From JBKJUK01 sp046590705 (GTDB taxonomy: Bacteria; Acidobacteriota; Thermoanaerobaculia; Gp7-AA8): DNA of 25,875 nucleotides. The stretch lies in contig JBKJUK010000003.1 in NCBI GenBank assembly GCA_046590705.1, forward strand, positions 1 to 25,875. The letters are read 5' to 3'. Below, in pieces: positions 7,892 to 16,155 of this stretch (positions are counted from its first letter, which is position 1; the number at the start of each line of letters is the position of its first letter). A program made the position numbers and the translations under genes. A model generated the notes under the pieces. That model made no database searches and was not told the origin of the DNA. It saw nothing but the letters and a program-made list of their open reading frames with translations.

Positions 7892-10800
7892 CTACTGCGC
7901 TGGAACGTAGGTCGGGTCCTGAGTCTTGTTATCGATCATCGAGCCATACCCGGTGATCTTTCCTTCGCCGCTGATGACTCTCAGCGAGAGTCTGGCGTTG
8001 TAGGCGATCGGCAGATTCAGCTGCTTGAAAATCTGCGTGATCTGGGTGAACTGATTCGGAGCGAGTTGATAGATCCTGCGGATGGGAATTGTCGAATCAG
8101 GAACGATGGCCGTCACTTCCACCGTCGCGGACTTACCGGAGACTTCGGCAAGACCGAGATTCGTTCGATAGCGCACGGATTCTTCGAGCTGCTGTATCTC
8201 CTGTGCTTTATCCCCGAGGCCGATGGACGCGGCCACTGTGACTGCCTGGATGAACTGGCCGACGGTACCTTCGGGACGCTGGTCGTAAGTGCGCGCCGTT
8301 ACGATGAGAGAGACGTTGCTGGTGGTATTGACGTGCACTGCGCCGCCTACGTCGCGCAGTTTGAAGAGATTGCGAAGAATCCCATCGAGCACCTTCACCT
8401 CTCCTGGTGCGATCGACAGAGAGACCGATTTCGATTCCTGCGGTTTGTTCTCCGGGTAAAAGGTCAGCGTTGCATTCACCGGGTTCGGTGAGCTGTTGAA
8501 GAGGCGCATATCCGTGCGCCAGCTTGCTCTTTCGGTTGTGTAGTCGGCTACGCCCGGAACGATGAACCGGCTGGCAATCACGCGTGAGAGTTCGACAGCG
8601 GGAACGAGTGAGGGATCACTGGTGATCGCGTCGATCACTGAGGCGTAGCCTGTGATTTTTCCGGTATCGGAGATGACTTTCAACTCGATGCGGCCATCCT
8701 CGAGTGTGATTCCTTTCGTCGCCAGAACGCTGTTGAGTTGCTGATGTTCTGCGGCCTTGAGCTTCTGCACGAATTCTGTGAGCTTCTTCCCGGACGCGTC
8801 GAAGACCGTGACCTGCACGTCGGCCGGTTTGCCGGACCCTTCCACGATGCCGAGATTCGTGCGGAATTTCGAAGACTGCGCAATCTGCTGCATGCTCAGT
8901 ATGCCGCTCGACTGAGCCGAGGCTTTTCCTGCGAAGCCGGCGAACGGTACAGCCGGCACGAACTGCCCTACTGTACCTGCCTCCGAGACGTTGTAAGAGC
9001 GGCTCGAAGCGATCGTGGCGAAGTTGAACTGATTCGCGAAACTCTGCTTTCCTGCAAAATCGACCGGACGGATCTCGAGCGTTCCGTTCGCTCCTTCGGC
9101 AATCGTTCTCAGCCCGAACCAGCGATCGACGATGTCGTCCATGGCGATGGTTTGACCCGCTTCCACTTCAATCGTGGTTCGTAGCCCTGTCACAGTCCCA
9201 TCCGTCCCTGATGGAGTGTAGGTCAGGTGGTAGGAAAGTTTCCTCGAGGCAGTGTTGGTCACTCGGACATCGGACTGCCAGCTGGAGTGAATACCATCGA
9301 TATGAGCCACTGCCGGGAGGATGAAGGCGTTTGCGGGAGATACACCCTTAGCGATCGGAGACACCGGCGTGATCAGGCTGATTGATACCGGCACATTCAG
9401 CGAAAGCGCAGGGCCGGAGGTGGTCGTGAAGGTCAGCGTACCGGTGGTGGTTCCGTTCGGTAGTCCCTCAGGATTTACGATCACTGTGAACGTTGCCGAT
9501 CCGTCGGCCGGAATCGTCACGGACGACGGTGTCACCGATAGCCATGGCTGAGCCGAGGTAATCGTTACGGTGGTGTCGATTCCATGCTGGCCCACATCTA
9601 ATTTTCCAGATTTTACGTCGAGAACAATCAATCTTCCATTGGCGATTCCGATAGCCGCTACTATGAACGCCTTAAGATCAATCTTCTCTGGACTCTCATA
9701 AAAAGACAGGTCGATGGAGAGTTTTACGGATGTAGTAACTGGGGCGAGGCGCCCGACGGTGATGAGGGCGCTGTCGGAGTACGGCCCCGGCTCGTTGTTG
9801 CAGGATGCGATCGCGCGAACACGATAGTAGTACTTGGTTTCCTGACCGACGGACGAATGAATGAACGCTGCTGCCGTGCCACTCACCCTCTTCGCCGGTG
9901 TTGCGAAGATCGCGGTGTTGGGGTTGCTCTCCTGCACCTCGTAAGCAGAGGCCCCCTCTACTGCCGTCCATCCCAGAACGTAACTAGTGTTGCTCTGCGC
10001 CGAGGCTACGAGTTCAGGAGTGGGTTTGCCTGCCACGAGGCAGGGTGGGGGCGGCGGCGGGGCTACGATGGTGAAGGTGGATTGCTCCGACGCTTTGACG
10101 CAGCTACCGACAGCCTCTACGTACCACGTGATTGCAACTGACGGAAGCTGTCCTCTAGAAAAAACTTTCTTATAAGTAGAGATTGGCACTTCCTCAGACT
10201 CGATCGGGCCGTTTCCCACTCTGGTGTGCACGTTGTAGAAAAAATTCCCGGGAACCCCGCTCCAGCGAAAGGTGACGGTGACGCCGGTTCCCGAGTCAAT
10301 GATCTCAGCACTACTTCGCGGCTCGAGCAGAGTGGCAGCTACCAGGTCACATGCCGCCTTTGCGGTCGTGAATCTGTTACACGAACTCACGACGTCCGGA
10401 CAACCAGCCTTGATCGCTCTGATTTTATACTCGTATTCGGTTCCCGCGCTTAGTCCCGAGTAGTTGAATCTGGTACCCGTAATGCCGCTGTACCTCGGAC
10501 TCGGAGTCAAGCAACCACTACCTTTTAACCCCAGATAGACGTCATAGGTAGCCGCTCCCTCGTGGACCCAGCTGAGAAAACCATTCACCGGAATATCACT
10601 CGAACCGTTCAACGGGGTCAAGATATTGAACGGGACCGGGCATGACATGTAGGTGAAGTCATCCGCGACGGTGTCGGCGCTAGTCTGGCCGCCGACGGTG
10701 ACGCGAACACTCACGGTTCCGGTTCCTGGAGGGCTTATCGCCTGACAGCTCGAAGTCGTCGCGCAGAAGACGCTCGTAGCCGGCGTCGTTCCGAACATTA

Positions 10801-13800
10801 CTGTCACGGCGCCAGCGGTCGTGGAGAAGCCAGTGCCGCCGATGAGCACCCTGGTGTTGCCAGAGGCGGGACCGCTGGACGGATTGATCGCGGTGACAGT
10901 CGGTGAGTCGATGTAGGTGAAGTCATCCGCGATCGTGTCGGCGCTGGTCTGGCCGCCAGCGGTGACGCGAACACTCGCGGTTCCGCTTCCTGCGGGACTT
11001 GTCGCGACACAGCTCGAGGTCGACGCGCAGGAGACGCTCGTGGCCGAAGCGGTTCCGAACACTACGGTCGTGGCGCCAGCGCTCGTCGAGAAGCCAGTGC
11101 CGGTGATGGTGACCACGGTTCCACCAGCAGAAGGACCACTGGTCGGATTGAGAGCCGAGATAGTTGGAGCCGCGACGTAGGTGAAGTTGTCCGCGACTGT
11201 GTCGGCGCTGGTCTGCCCGCTGACGATGATGCGGACACTCACGACGCCGGTTCCTGCCGGGCTCGTGGCTGTGCAGGTCGAAGTCGTTGCGCAGGAAACG
11301 TTCGTGGCAGGGAAGGTGACGTCGGCAGGCGATCGAAACGTTATGCCGGTTTGGCCAGCGGTCGTCGAGAAGCCACTGCCGGTGATGGTGACCACCGTTC
11401 CGCCAGTGGAAGGACCGCTCGTCGGGCTGATCGACGTGACGGTTGGCGCAGCGATGTAAGTGAAGTCATCTGCGGCGGTGTTAACGCTGGTGACGCCCGC
11501 GGTCGTGGCCAGAACGTCTACGACTCCCGTTCCAGCGGGGCTGACTACGCTGAATTGGGTGGACGAGACATAGGCCCCTTGCGTGACCGCGGTTCCACCA
11601 AAGCTTATGGTCGTCGCCGTGGTGAAGTTGGTTCCAACGATGAAGACCGTCGTTCCACCAGCAGAAGGACCACTCGTCGGACTGAGACCTGTGACGGTCG
11701 GCGCAGCGACGTAGGTGAAGAGATCCAAGGAGGTGCCGGCACTGGTCTGGCCGCCGGTGGTGATGCGAACATTCACGGTTCCGGTTCCTGTCGGGCTCGT
11801 GGCTGTGCAGGTTGTGGTCGATGAACAGAGGACATTCGTGGCAACCGTGGTTCCGAACGTTACTGTGGTAGCACCACTCGTCGTCGAGAAGCCACCGCCG
11901 GTGATCGTTACCACGGTTCCACCAGCCGAAGGACCACTCGTCGGACTGAGACCCGTGACGAACGGTGCCGCGATATAGGTGAAGTCATCCGCGACGGTGT
12001 CGGCGCTGGTCTGGCCACCGACAGTGAGGCGAACACTCGCGGTTCCGGTTCCTGCAGGGCTCGTGGCTGTGCAGGTCGTGGTCGATGAACAGAGGACATT
12101 CGTGGCAGGCGTGGTTCCGAACGTTACTGTGGTAGCACCACTCGTCGAGAAGCCACCGCCGGTGATCGTTACCACGGTTCCACCAGCCGAAGGACCACTC
12201 GCCGGACTGAGAGCCGAGACGGTTGGCCCAGCGACGTAGGTGAAGAGATCAAGGGAGGTGCCGGCACTAGTCTGGCCGCCGGTGGTGATGCGAACATTTA
12301 CGGTTCCGGTTCCTGCCGGGCTCGTGGCTGTGCAGGTCGTAGTCGATGAACAGAGGACAGTGGCGGGCGTGGTTCCGAACGTGGCTGTGGTAGCACCACT
12401 CGTCGAGAAGCCACCGCCGGTGATCGTTACCACGGTTCCACCAGCCGAAGGACCACTCGTCGGACTGACAGCCCCGACGAATAGTGCCGCGATATAGGTG
12501 AAGTCATCCGCGACGGTGTCGGCGCTGGTCTGGCCGCCCGTGGTGACGCGAACACTCACAGTTCCGCTTCCTGCAAAAGGGCTTGTGGCAGTGCAGGTCG
12601 TGGTCGATGAACAGAGGACATTCGTAGCAGGCATGGTTCCGAACGTTACCGTGGTGGCTCCACCAGTCGTCGAGAAGCCAGTGCCGGTGATCGTTACGAC
12701 AGTGGCGGTGAAGGCGGGACCACTCGCCGGACTGAGCGCCGTGACGGTCGGCGCTGGCTGCGCGATGACCAGCGTGAAAGCTTGCGTGGCAGCGGGGGCA
12801 GTACCGTTACCGGCTGTAATGGTGATCGGAAAACTGCCTGCGCTGCTGGTAGGCGTTCCACTCAGAACCCCGGCCGTGGTCAGCGTCAACCCTGCCGGCA
12901 ACGTACCTGACGTCACACTGAAGGTTGGCGAACCGGTCGACGTATACGTGAATGAATAAGCTACCCCCACCGTGCCTGCTGGCGGAGGACCATTGGTGAT
13001 GGTCGGCGCTACAGCTACGACGGCGGCCGTGACCACGAATGCGGCCGAAAATTCCGAGGTTCCATCGCCTGCAGCGCTGCAGGTGGAATTCGTGTAGCTC
13101 GTTGCAGTCGCCACAATCTGGTCACCGTTTGCGATCAACCCGGTGGGCAGGGCCATGGCCTGATTGGTGAACGTGTTTCCCGCGAAACATTGGGTGCCCA
13201 GAGAAGTGAGTCCCTGCCGAACCGCTGCAGCGTCGGCTTTGTAGAGCTCCACGAGAACGCCGAGCGTAGCCGGTACTCCGCTCGAATTCAGCGAGAAGGT
13301 CGTGCTGAGTGTGCCGCCAGCGAAGGAGGCCGAGTTAATGGTTGGGAAGTTCTGATAGTTGTTTCCACCCACGGCATCCGTGTCCGTGGGATCGTTAGGC
13401 GTGACGCCGTCAGCTGCTGGTGCGAGGGACGCACCATTGGTGTAGTCGAGGTCGATGCCAATGGTCCCGTTGTCGTGAATCGAGTTCCCCGAGATTACGT
13501 TTCCTGCTCCTCCGTCGACGTCGATTCCTTCTGTCGTGTTGAACCCGATGTTGTTCGACCCGGTCACCCGATTGGCCGGAGCATCGAGGATCCAGATTCC
13601 CCGGTCGTTCGCCAGCGCGGCCGTTCCGAGTCCGTTGGTCCCGATGCGGTTGCCGGAAATCGAGTTACTGGTCGAGCCAGTATCGATGACGACGCCAACG
13701 CCGATGTTTCCGCTGATCACGTTACCGATCACGCCGGTTCCAATGAGGTTCGTCGCGGCATTCGTGGTGACGAGCACACCCAGGAAGTTCGGCAGCGCAG

Positions 13801-14617
13801 CAGTGGCCGTTTTCTCCACGCCGATGTAATTCCCGAGGACGGTGTTTCCGCTACCACCGTCGATCCTCACGCCTGCACCGCCGTGGCCGCTGATCAGATT
13901 TCGGTGGGCGTTAGCGGTGCCACCAACCGTATTGCTGGCGCCGGAGATACGAATACCGGTCATGCTGCCGCCCGGCACAACCGTACCGGCTGCGTTGGTG
14001 CCGAAATAGTTTCCCCGGATGGTGTTGCCGTTGCCCGATACCACGATGCCATCGAAGAATCCGCTGATGATCAGCCCCTGCACGGTGACCCCCGAGCCGG
14101 TGATGATGAGACCTGCGGGAACCGGGATGGGAGCGAAAGGACCTCCAGCGGCGTTGGTCACCATCACATTGAGATCGCCATTGAGGGCAGCACCGAATCC
14201 ACTGCTGTTGGCTAAACCGGTCGGCGCGCCGCCGTCGCCGACCAGGCCGTCGATGGTGACGTTCGACGCATTCAGGGGATCCAACGGACTTGAAAGCAGA
14301 ATGTTCTGATCGACGCTGAATGCAGCCGACCCGAAGCGAATCAGACAGGGCGCAGCGCACGCGCCGGTATTCGCCGCAATGATCGCGTCGCGGAGAGATC
14401 CCGAGGTCGGTGAACCGCTCGTGGAATCGAGAGTGTTGATCACGGTGAATGTGCCGGCCCTGGCCTCGTTCACCATGAATCCGCCGAGCAGGGCGAGACC
14501 GAAGAGAAGGGCCGCGCACGCAGTTCGTGTCGTTTTCAGGATTCCCTGTTTCAGGAAGCCATTCAGGCCAACAGCGGAATCCTGCGTCGCTACTGCCAGC
14601 ATCGATAGCTCGTTCAT
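7892..14617 (-). CDS. Giant secreted multidomain protein (beta-helix, IPT/TIG, FN3, BACON-like)
   Basis: This 2241-residue protein is probably exported or surface-bound. A long-n-region signal peptide (hydrophobic 33-48, cleavage likely after ARA at 54) is followed by a CSLREA-like start (LRDAIIAANT). A right-handed beta-helix spans about 135-395, with repeats such as NTIRGNYFGTNAAGTV and NVISGNSIHDNG. An Ig-like (He_PIG type) domain spans about 536-624 (GTLPAGLTLTTAGVLSGTP). Eight IPT/TIG domains follow (about 624-1322), then two or three fibronectin-III-like domains (about 1323-1630). A BACON-like segment (about 1670-1745, WLSVTPSSVTIPADGS) comes next, then two copies of an unnamed module (about 1762-2009 and 2015-2241). 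No LPXTG, PEP-CTERM or autotransporter barrel is seen. A GAGGG site lies 6 bases before the ATG. An adhesion or polysaccharide-binding role is inference. Confidence 0.9.
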   Translation of the reverse strand: MNELSMLAVATQDSAVGLNGFLKQGILKTTRTACAALLFGLALLGGFMVNEARAGTFTVINTLDSTSGSPTSGSLRDAIIAANTGACAAPCLIRFGSAAFSVDQNILLSSPLDPLNASNVTIDGLVGDGGAPTGLANSSGFGAALNGDLNVMVTNAAGGPFAPIPVPAGLIITGSGVTVQGLIISGFFDGIVVSGNGNTIRGNYFGTNAAGTVVPGGSMTGIRISGASNTVGGTANAHRNLISGHGGAGVRIDGGSGNTVLGNYIGVEKTATAALPNFLGVLVTTNAATNLIGTGVIGNVISGNIGVGVVIDTGSTSNSISGNRIGTNGLGTAALANDRGIWILDAPANRVTGSNNIGFNTTEGIDVDGGAGNVISGNSIHDNGTIGIDLDYTNGASLAPAADGVTPNDPTDTDAVGGNNYQNFPTINSASFAGGTLSTTFSLNSSGVPATLGVLVELYKADAAAVRQGLTSLGTQCFAGNTFTNQAMALPTGLIANGDQIVATATSYTNSTCSAAGDGTSEFSAAFVVTAAVVAVAPTITNGPPPAGTVGVAYSFTYTSTGSPTFSVTSGTLPAGLTLTTAGVLSGTPTSSAGSFPITITAGNGTAPAATQAFTLVIAQPAPTVTALSPASGPAFTATVVTITGTGFSTTGGATTVTFGTMPATNVLCSSTTTCTATSPFAGSGTVSVRVTTGGQTSADTVADDFTYIAALFVGAVSPTSGPSAGGTVVTITGGGFSTSGATTATFGTTPATVLCSSTTTCTATSPAGTGTVNVRITTGGQTSAGTSLDLFTYVAGPTVSALSPASGPSAGGTVVTITGGGFSTSGATTVTFGTTPATNVLCSSTTTCTATSPAGTGTASVRLTVGGQTSADTVADDFTYIAAPFVTGLSPTSGPSAGGTVVTITGGGFSTTSGATTVTFGTTVATNVLCSSTTTCTATSPTGTGTVNVRITTGGQTSAGTSLDLFTYVAAPTVTGLSPTSGPSAGGTTVFIVGTNFTTATTISFGGTAVTQGAYVSSTQFSVVSPAGTGVVDVLATTAGVTSVNTAADDFTYIAAPTVTSISPTSGPSTGGTVVTITGSGFSTTAGQTGITFRSPADVTFPATNVSCATTSTCTATSPAGTGVVSVRIIVSGQTSADTVADNFTYVAAPTISALNPTSGPSAGGTVVTITGTGFSTSAGATTVVFGTASATSVSCASTSSCVATSPAGSGTASVRVTAGGQTSADTIADDFTYIDSPTVTAINPSSGPASGNTRVLIGGTGFSTTAGAVTVMFGTTPATSVFCATTSSCQAISPPGTGTVSVRVTVGGQTSADTVADDFTYMSCPVPFNILTPLNGSSDIPVNGFLSWVHEGAATYDVYLGLKGSGCLTPSPRYSGITGTRFNYSGLSAGTEYEYKIRAIKAGCPDVVSSCNRFTTAKAACDLVAATLLEPRSSAEIIDSGTGVTVTFRWSGVPGNFFYNVHTRVGNGPIESEEVPISTYKKVFSRGQLPSVAITWYVEAVGSCVKASEQSTFTIVAPPPPPPCLVAGKPTPELVASAQSNTSYVLGWTAVEGASAYEVQESNPNTAIFATPAKRVSGTAAAFIHSSVGQETKYYYRVRAIASCNNEPGPYSDSALITVGRLAPVTTSVKLSIDLSFYESPEKIDLKAFIVAAIGIANGRLIVLDVKSGKLDVGQHGIDTTVTITSAQPWLSVTPSSVTIPADGSATFTVIVNPEGLPNGTTTGTLTFTTTSGPALSLNVPVSISLITPVSPIAKGVSPANAFILPAVAHIDGIHSSWQSDVRVTNTASRKLSYHLTYTPSGTDGTVTGLRTTIEVEAGQTIAMDDIVDRWFGLRTIAEGANGTLEIRPVDFAGKQSFANQFNFATIASSRSYNVSEAGTVGQFVPAVPFAGFAGKASAQSSGILSMQQIAQSSKFRTNLGIVEGSGKPADVQVTVFDASGKKLTEFVQKLKAAEHQQLNSVLATKGITLEDGRIELKVISDTGKITGYASVIDAITSDPSLVPAVELSRVIASRFIVPGVADYTTERASWRTDMRLFNSSPNPVNATLTFYPENKPQESKSVSLSIAPGEVKVLDGILRNLFKLRDVGGAVHVNTTSNVSLIVTARTYDQRPEGTVGQFIQAVTVAASIGLGDKAQEIQQLEESVRYRTNLGLAEVSGKSATVEVTAIVPDSTIPIRRIYQLAPNQFTQITQIFKQLNLPIAYNARLSLRVISGEGKITGYGSMIDNKTQDPTYVPAQ
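10650..12756 (-). repeat. Eight tandem IPT/TIG-encoding DNA repeats
   Basis: Units begin, read on the plus strand, near 10650, 10914, 11177, 11455, 11714, 11974, 12235 and 12496, each about 260-278 bp. Each codes for one IPT domain (P-S-G-P-S-A-G-G-T-V-V-T-I-T-G-type start, F-T-Y-I/V end). The pair at 11714-12234 is repeated as a pair at 12235-12756, because the ending AGTSLDLFTYV alternates with SADTVADDFTYI. Differences between the closest copies are few and include whole-codon gaps, which implies recent in-frame duplication or gene conversion. Confidence 0.85.
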
Positions 14618-14666
14618 CCATTCCCTCTTGTGTCCTGCTACATATTGTTAGGTATACAGCTGCAGC

Positions 14667-14689
14667 CCGCAGAGTTGCGAAGTCTGCGG
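14667..14689. other. Hairpin in the leader of the giant protein gene
   Basis: CCGCAGA (14667-14673) and TCTGCGG (14683-14689) form a perfect 7-bp stem with a 9-base loop, about 50-70 bases upstream of the start codon at 14617. It would be in the 5' untranslated RNA if transcription starts upstream of it. A regulatory role is a guess. Confidence 0.3.
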
Positions 14690-14977
14690 ACGCCTGACGC
14701 CCCGCACTTGTAACGTTTACTTACAGTCTGAACCGAACTCTTGGGCAAACCAGACTACTACAACCTGGGGAGTTCAGGCGGGTCATGGACGTAGACCGGC
14801 TGTCAGCTGAACCCTGGCCGAGAGCCACGTCTGACCTGATCGCCGAGACAGAATCGACCGGCTCTGCTGCCGAGGATCTCGAGCTCGATGGCTCCCGAAG
14901 AGTGCTGCGTGCGGCTTCAGCGTGAACGACCAAGTCGGGACGAACGACGCACTTGCTGTGAGGTTACGCTACACCAG

Positions 14978-15007
14978 AGTATAAACCGCCGAAGGTTCGT
15001 GCGTCAG
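14978..15007 (-). promoter_or_regulatory. Possible minus-strand promoter upstream of the giant protein gene
   Basis: On the minus strand CTGACG (15007-15002) and TATACT (14983-14978) are 18 bases apart, matching the sigma70 consensus at 4/6 and 5/6. It would give a leader of about 350 bases before the start at 14617. The long distance makes the assignment uncertain. Confidence 0.22.
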
Positions 15008-15109
15008 GCACCGCGCATGCGGCGCATCAGGCCAGAGTCGACCGCCTGGATCATCGCCTCGAATTCAGGAGCGGGCCCACGCCAGCGGAGTTCGTCGCAG
15101 TTTGAGACA

Positions 15110-16024
15110 TCAGTGCGACGCTTCGCAAGTTTCGATTACCCGCTGTACCTCACGTTGCGACTCGCGCACATACGATTGATGATCACCCGGAACAGTCACC
15201 AAACTCGCGGAGAACTTTCGGGCGACTTCTTCGATCCTCGGCATATCCGTCACCTGATCCCTCCGGCCGTGAATCATGATCACTTTGCTTCGTACCGATG
15301 CCAGAGCAGCTTCGATCGGCTTTGCCAGCAGCACGTTGCGCAGGGCGCCATTCACCGACGACCAGTTGTGCAGCACAGAATCCTCGAGAACTCCCGGATC
15401 GAAACTCCTGACCACACGCGGCAGGATGAATTCGAGCAGCGGGCGTGTCGCTCCCATCAGCATGCAGGCCTCACGCGCGACCACGGGATTCAGTGAGAAC
15501 AGTCCTCCGAAACTCGATAGTGCGCGAATCCGTTTCTTCGCATCGGCCTCCCCTCGAAAGACTGGTGTTCCGAGTAATATAAGAGTCTGTACCTCCGTTG
15601 GATAACGTGCCGCGTAGTGCGCCGCGAGGATTGTTCCGAAGGAGTGCGCAACGATGGTGATGTTCCGGGTGGCCCCCCGAGCCACGAGGGTTCGCCTGAG
15701 ATAAGCAAGATGATCTTCAAGAGTCGGTTCTTCCTTCGGCCAGGGAGAGAGACCAAAACCGAGAGTGTCGATATAAAGCAGTCGATGCGAAGCGGAGAGC
15801 GTATCGAATCCTCTTCCCCAGTAGCGCGTCGAACCCTGCAGGCCCGGGATAAAGACAATCGCCGATCCGCTACCCAGCTCGCGCACGAAGAGTTGATCCC
15901 CGAGGTGAGCCCGTCTCCTGCGCTCAGCGCCAACGTTGATTCGCGCCGCCACCTCGATCACCCCAAAGAACAGGGCCACGATCGAAATCGTTGCTGCGAA
16001 GCGCCGCTTCCACCTGACTGTCAC
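15110..16024 (-). CDS. Alpha/beta hydrolase with N-terminal membrane anchor
   Basis: A 304-residue alpha/beta-hydrolase-fold enzyme. The nucleophile elbow is VAHSFGTILA (Ser128), the acid is probably Asp256 in IHGRRDQVTD, and the base His282 in VPGDHQSYV; the oxyanion region is FIPGLQGSTRYW. Residues about 9-28 (AATISIVALFFGVIEVAA), preceded by basic WKRR, look like a membrane anchor or uncleaved signal, so the catalytic domain probably lies outside the cytoplasm. The start is GTG with no clear Shine-Dalgarno sequence. A CATAAT box (complement of 16033-16038) ends 8 bases upstream, so a leaderless transcript is possible. The substrate is unknown. It is divergent from the copper ATPase, with 131 bp between them. 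Confidence 0.88.
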   Translation of the reverse strand: MTVRWKRRFAATISIVALFFGVIEVAARINVGAERRRRAHLGDQLFVRELGSGSAIVFIPGLQGSTRYWGRGFDTLSASHRLLYIDTLGFGLSPWPKEEPTLEDHLAYLRRTLVARGATRNITIVAHSFGTILAAHYAARYPTEVQTLILLGTPVFRGEADAKKRIRALSSFGGLFSLNPVVAREACMLMGATRPLLEFILPRVVRSFDPGVLEDSVLHNWSSVNGALRNVLLAKPIEAALASVRSKVIMIHGRRDQVTDMPRIEEVARKFSASLVTVPGDHQSYVRESQREVQRVIETCEASH

Positions 16025-16145
16025 GACTTGTGATTATGGCAGATACTGCTGTAGCTGCCGGTGACTGAGAGCAACAAGGATTCGAAATTGCTTAAGGATC
16101 CACATGTCCAGAATTTGCAAGGCCACGGGGACACGGTTGATGATC

Positions 16146-16151
16146 GGAGGG
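16146..16151 (+). promoter_or_regulatory. Ribosome binding site that fixes a TTG start
   Basis: GGAGGG lies 4-5 bases before the TTG at 16156. No in-frame ATG precedes the first YHS domain (its DPVCGM begins at codon 17), so the TTG is the best start for the copper ATPase. Confidence 0.7.
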
Positions 16152-16155
16152 CGGA

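Larger units (their letters stand above)
14618..15109. other. Gene-free region upstream of the giant protein gene
   Basis: These 492 bp hold no gene I can support. Visible are the 14667-14689 hairpin, a promoter-like pair at 14978-15007, and short open frames on both strands without ribosome binding sites or recognisable protein. A minus-strand stretch at about 15004-15100 reads EFEAMIQAVDSGLMRRMRGA before a stop. It has protein-like composition but no start codon, and may be a 3' gene remnant. Confidence 0.4.

Noticed and set aside
10917..12959. A row of plus-strand open frames, each about 85-90 residues, with similar sequences
   Set aside because: They lie opposite the IPT repeats and repeat only because the minus-strand coding DNA repeats. 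The minus frame has real domains.
13190..14215. Plus-strand open frame of 341 residues
   Set aside because: Opposite the beta-helix part of the giant protein; composition is that of a codon shadow, with no recognisable domain.
14721..14933. Minus-strand open frame of 70 residues in the gene-free region
   Set aside because: Starts at TTG without a ribosome binding site; low-complexity Ser/Arg content with no recognisable protein.
16088..16115. TTGCTT and AGAATT 16 bases apart as a promoter for the copper ATPase
   Set aside because: Poor box matches and no CueR- or CsoR-like dyad between them.
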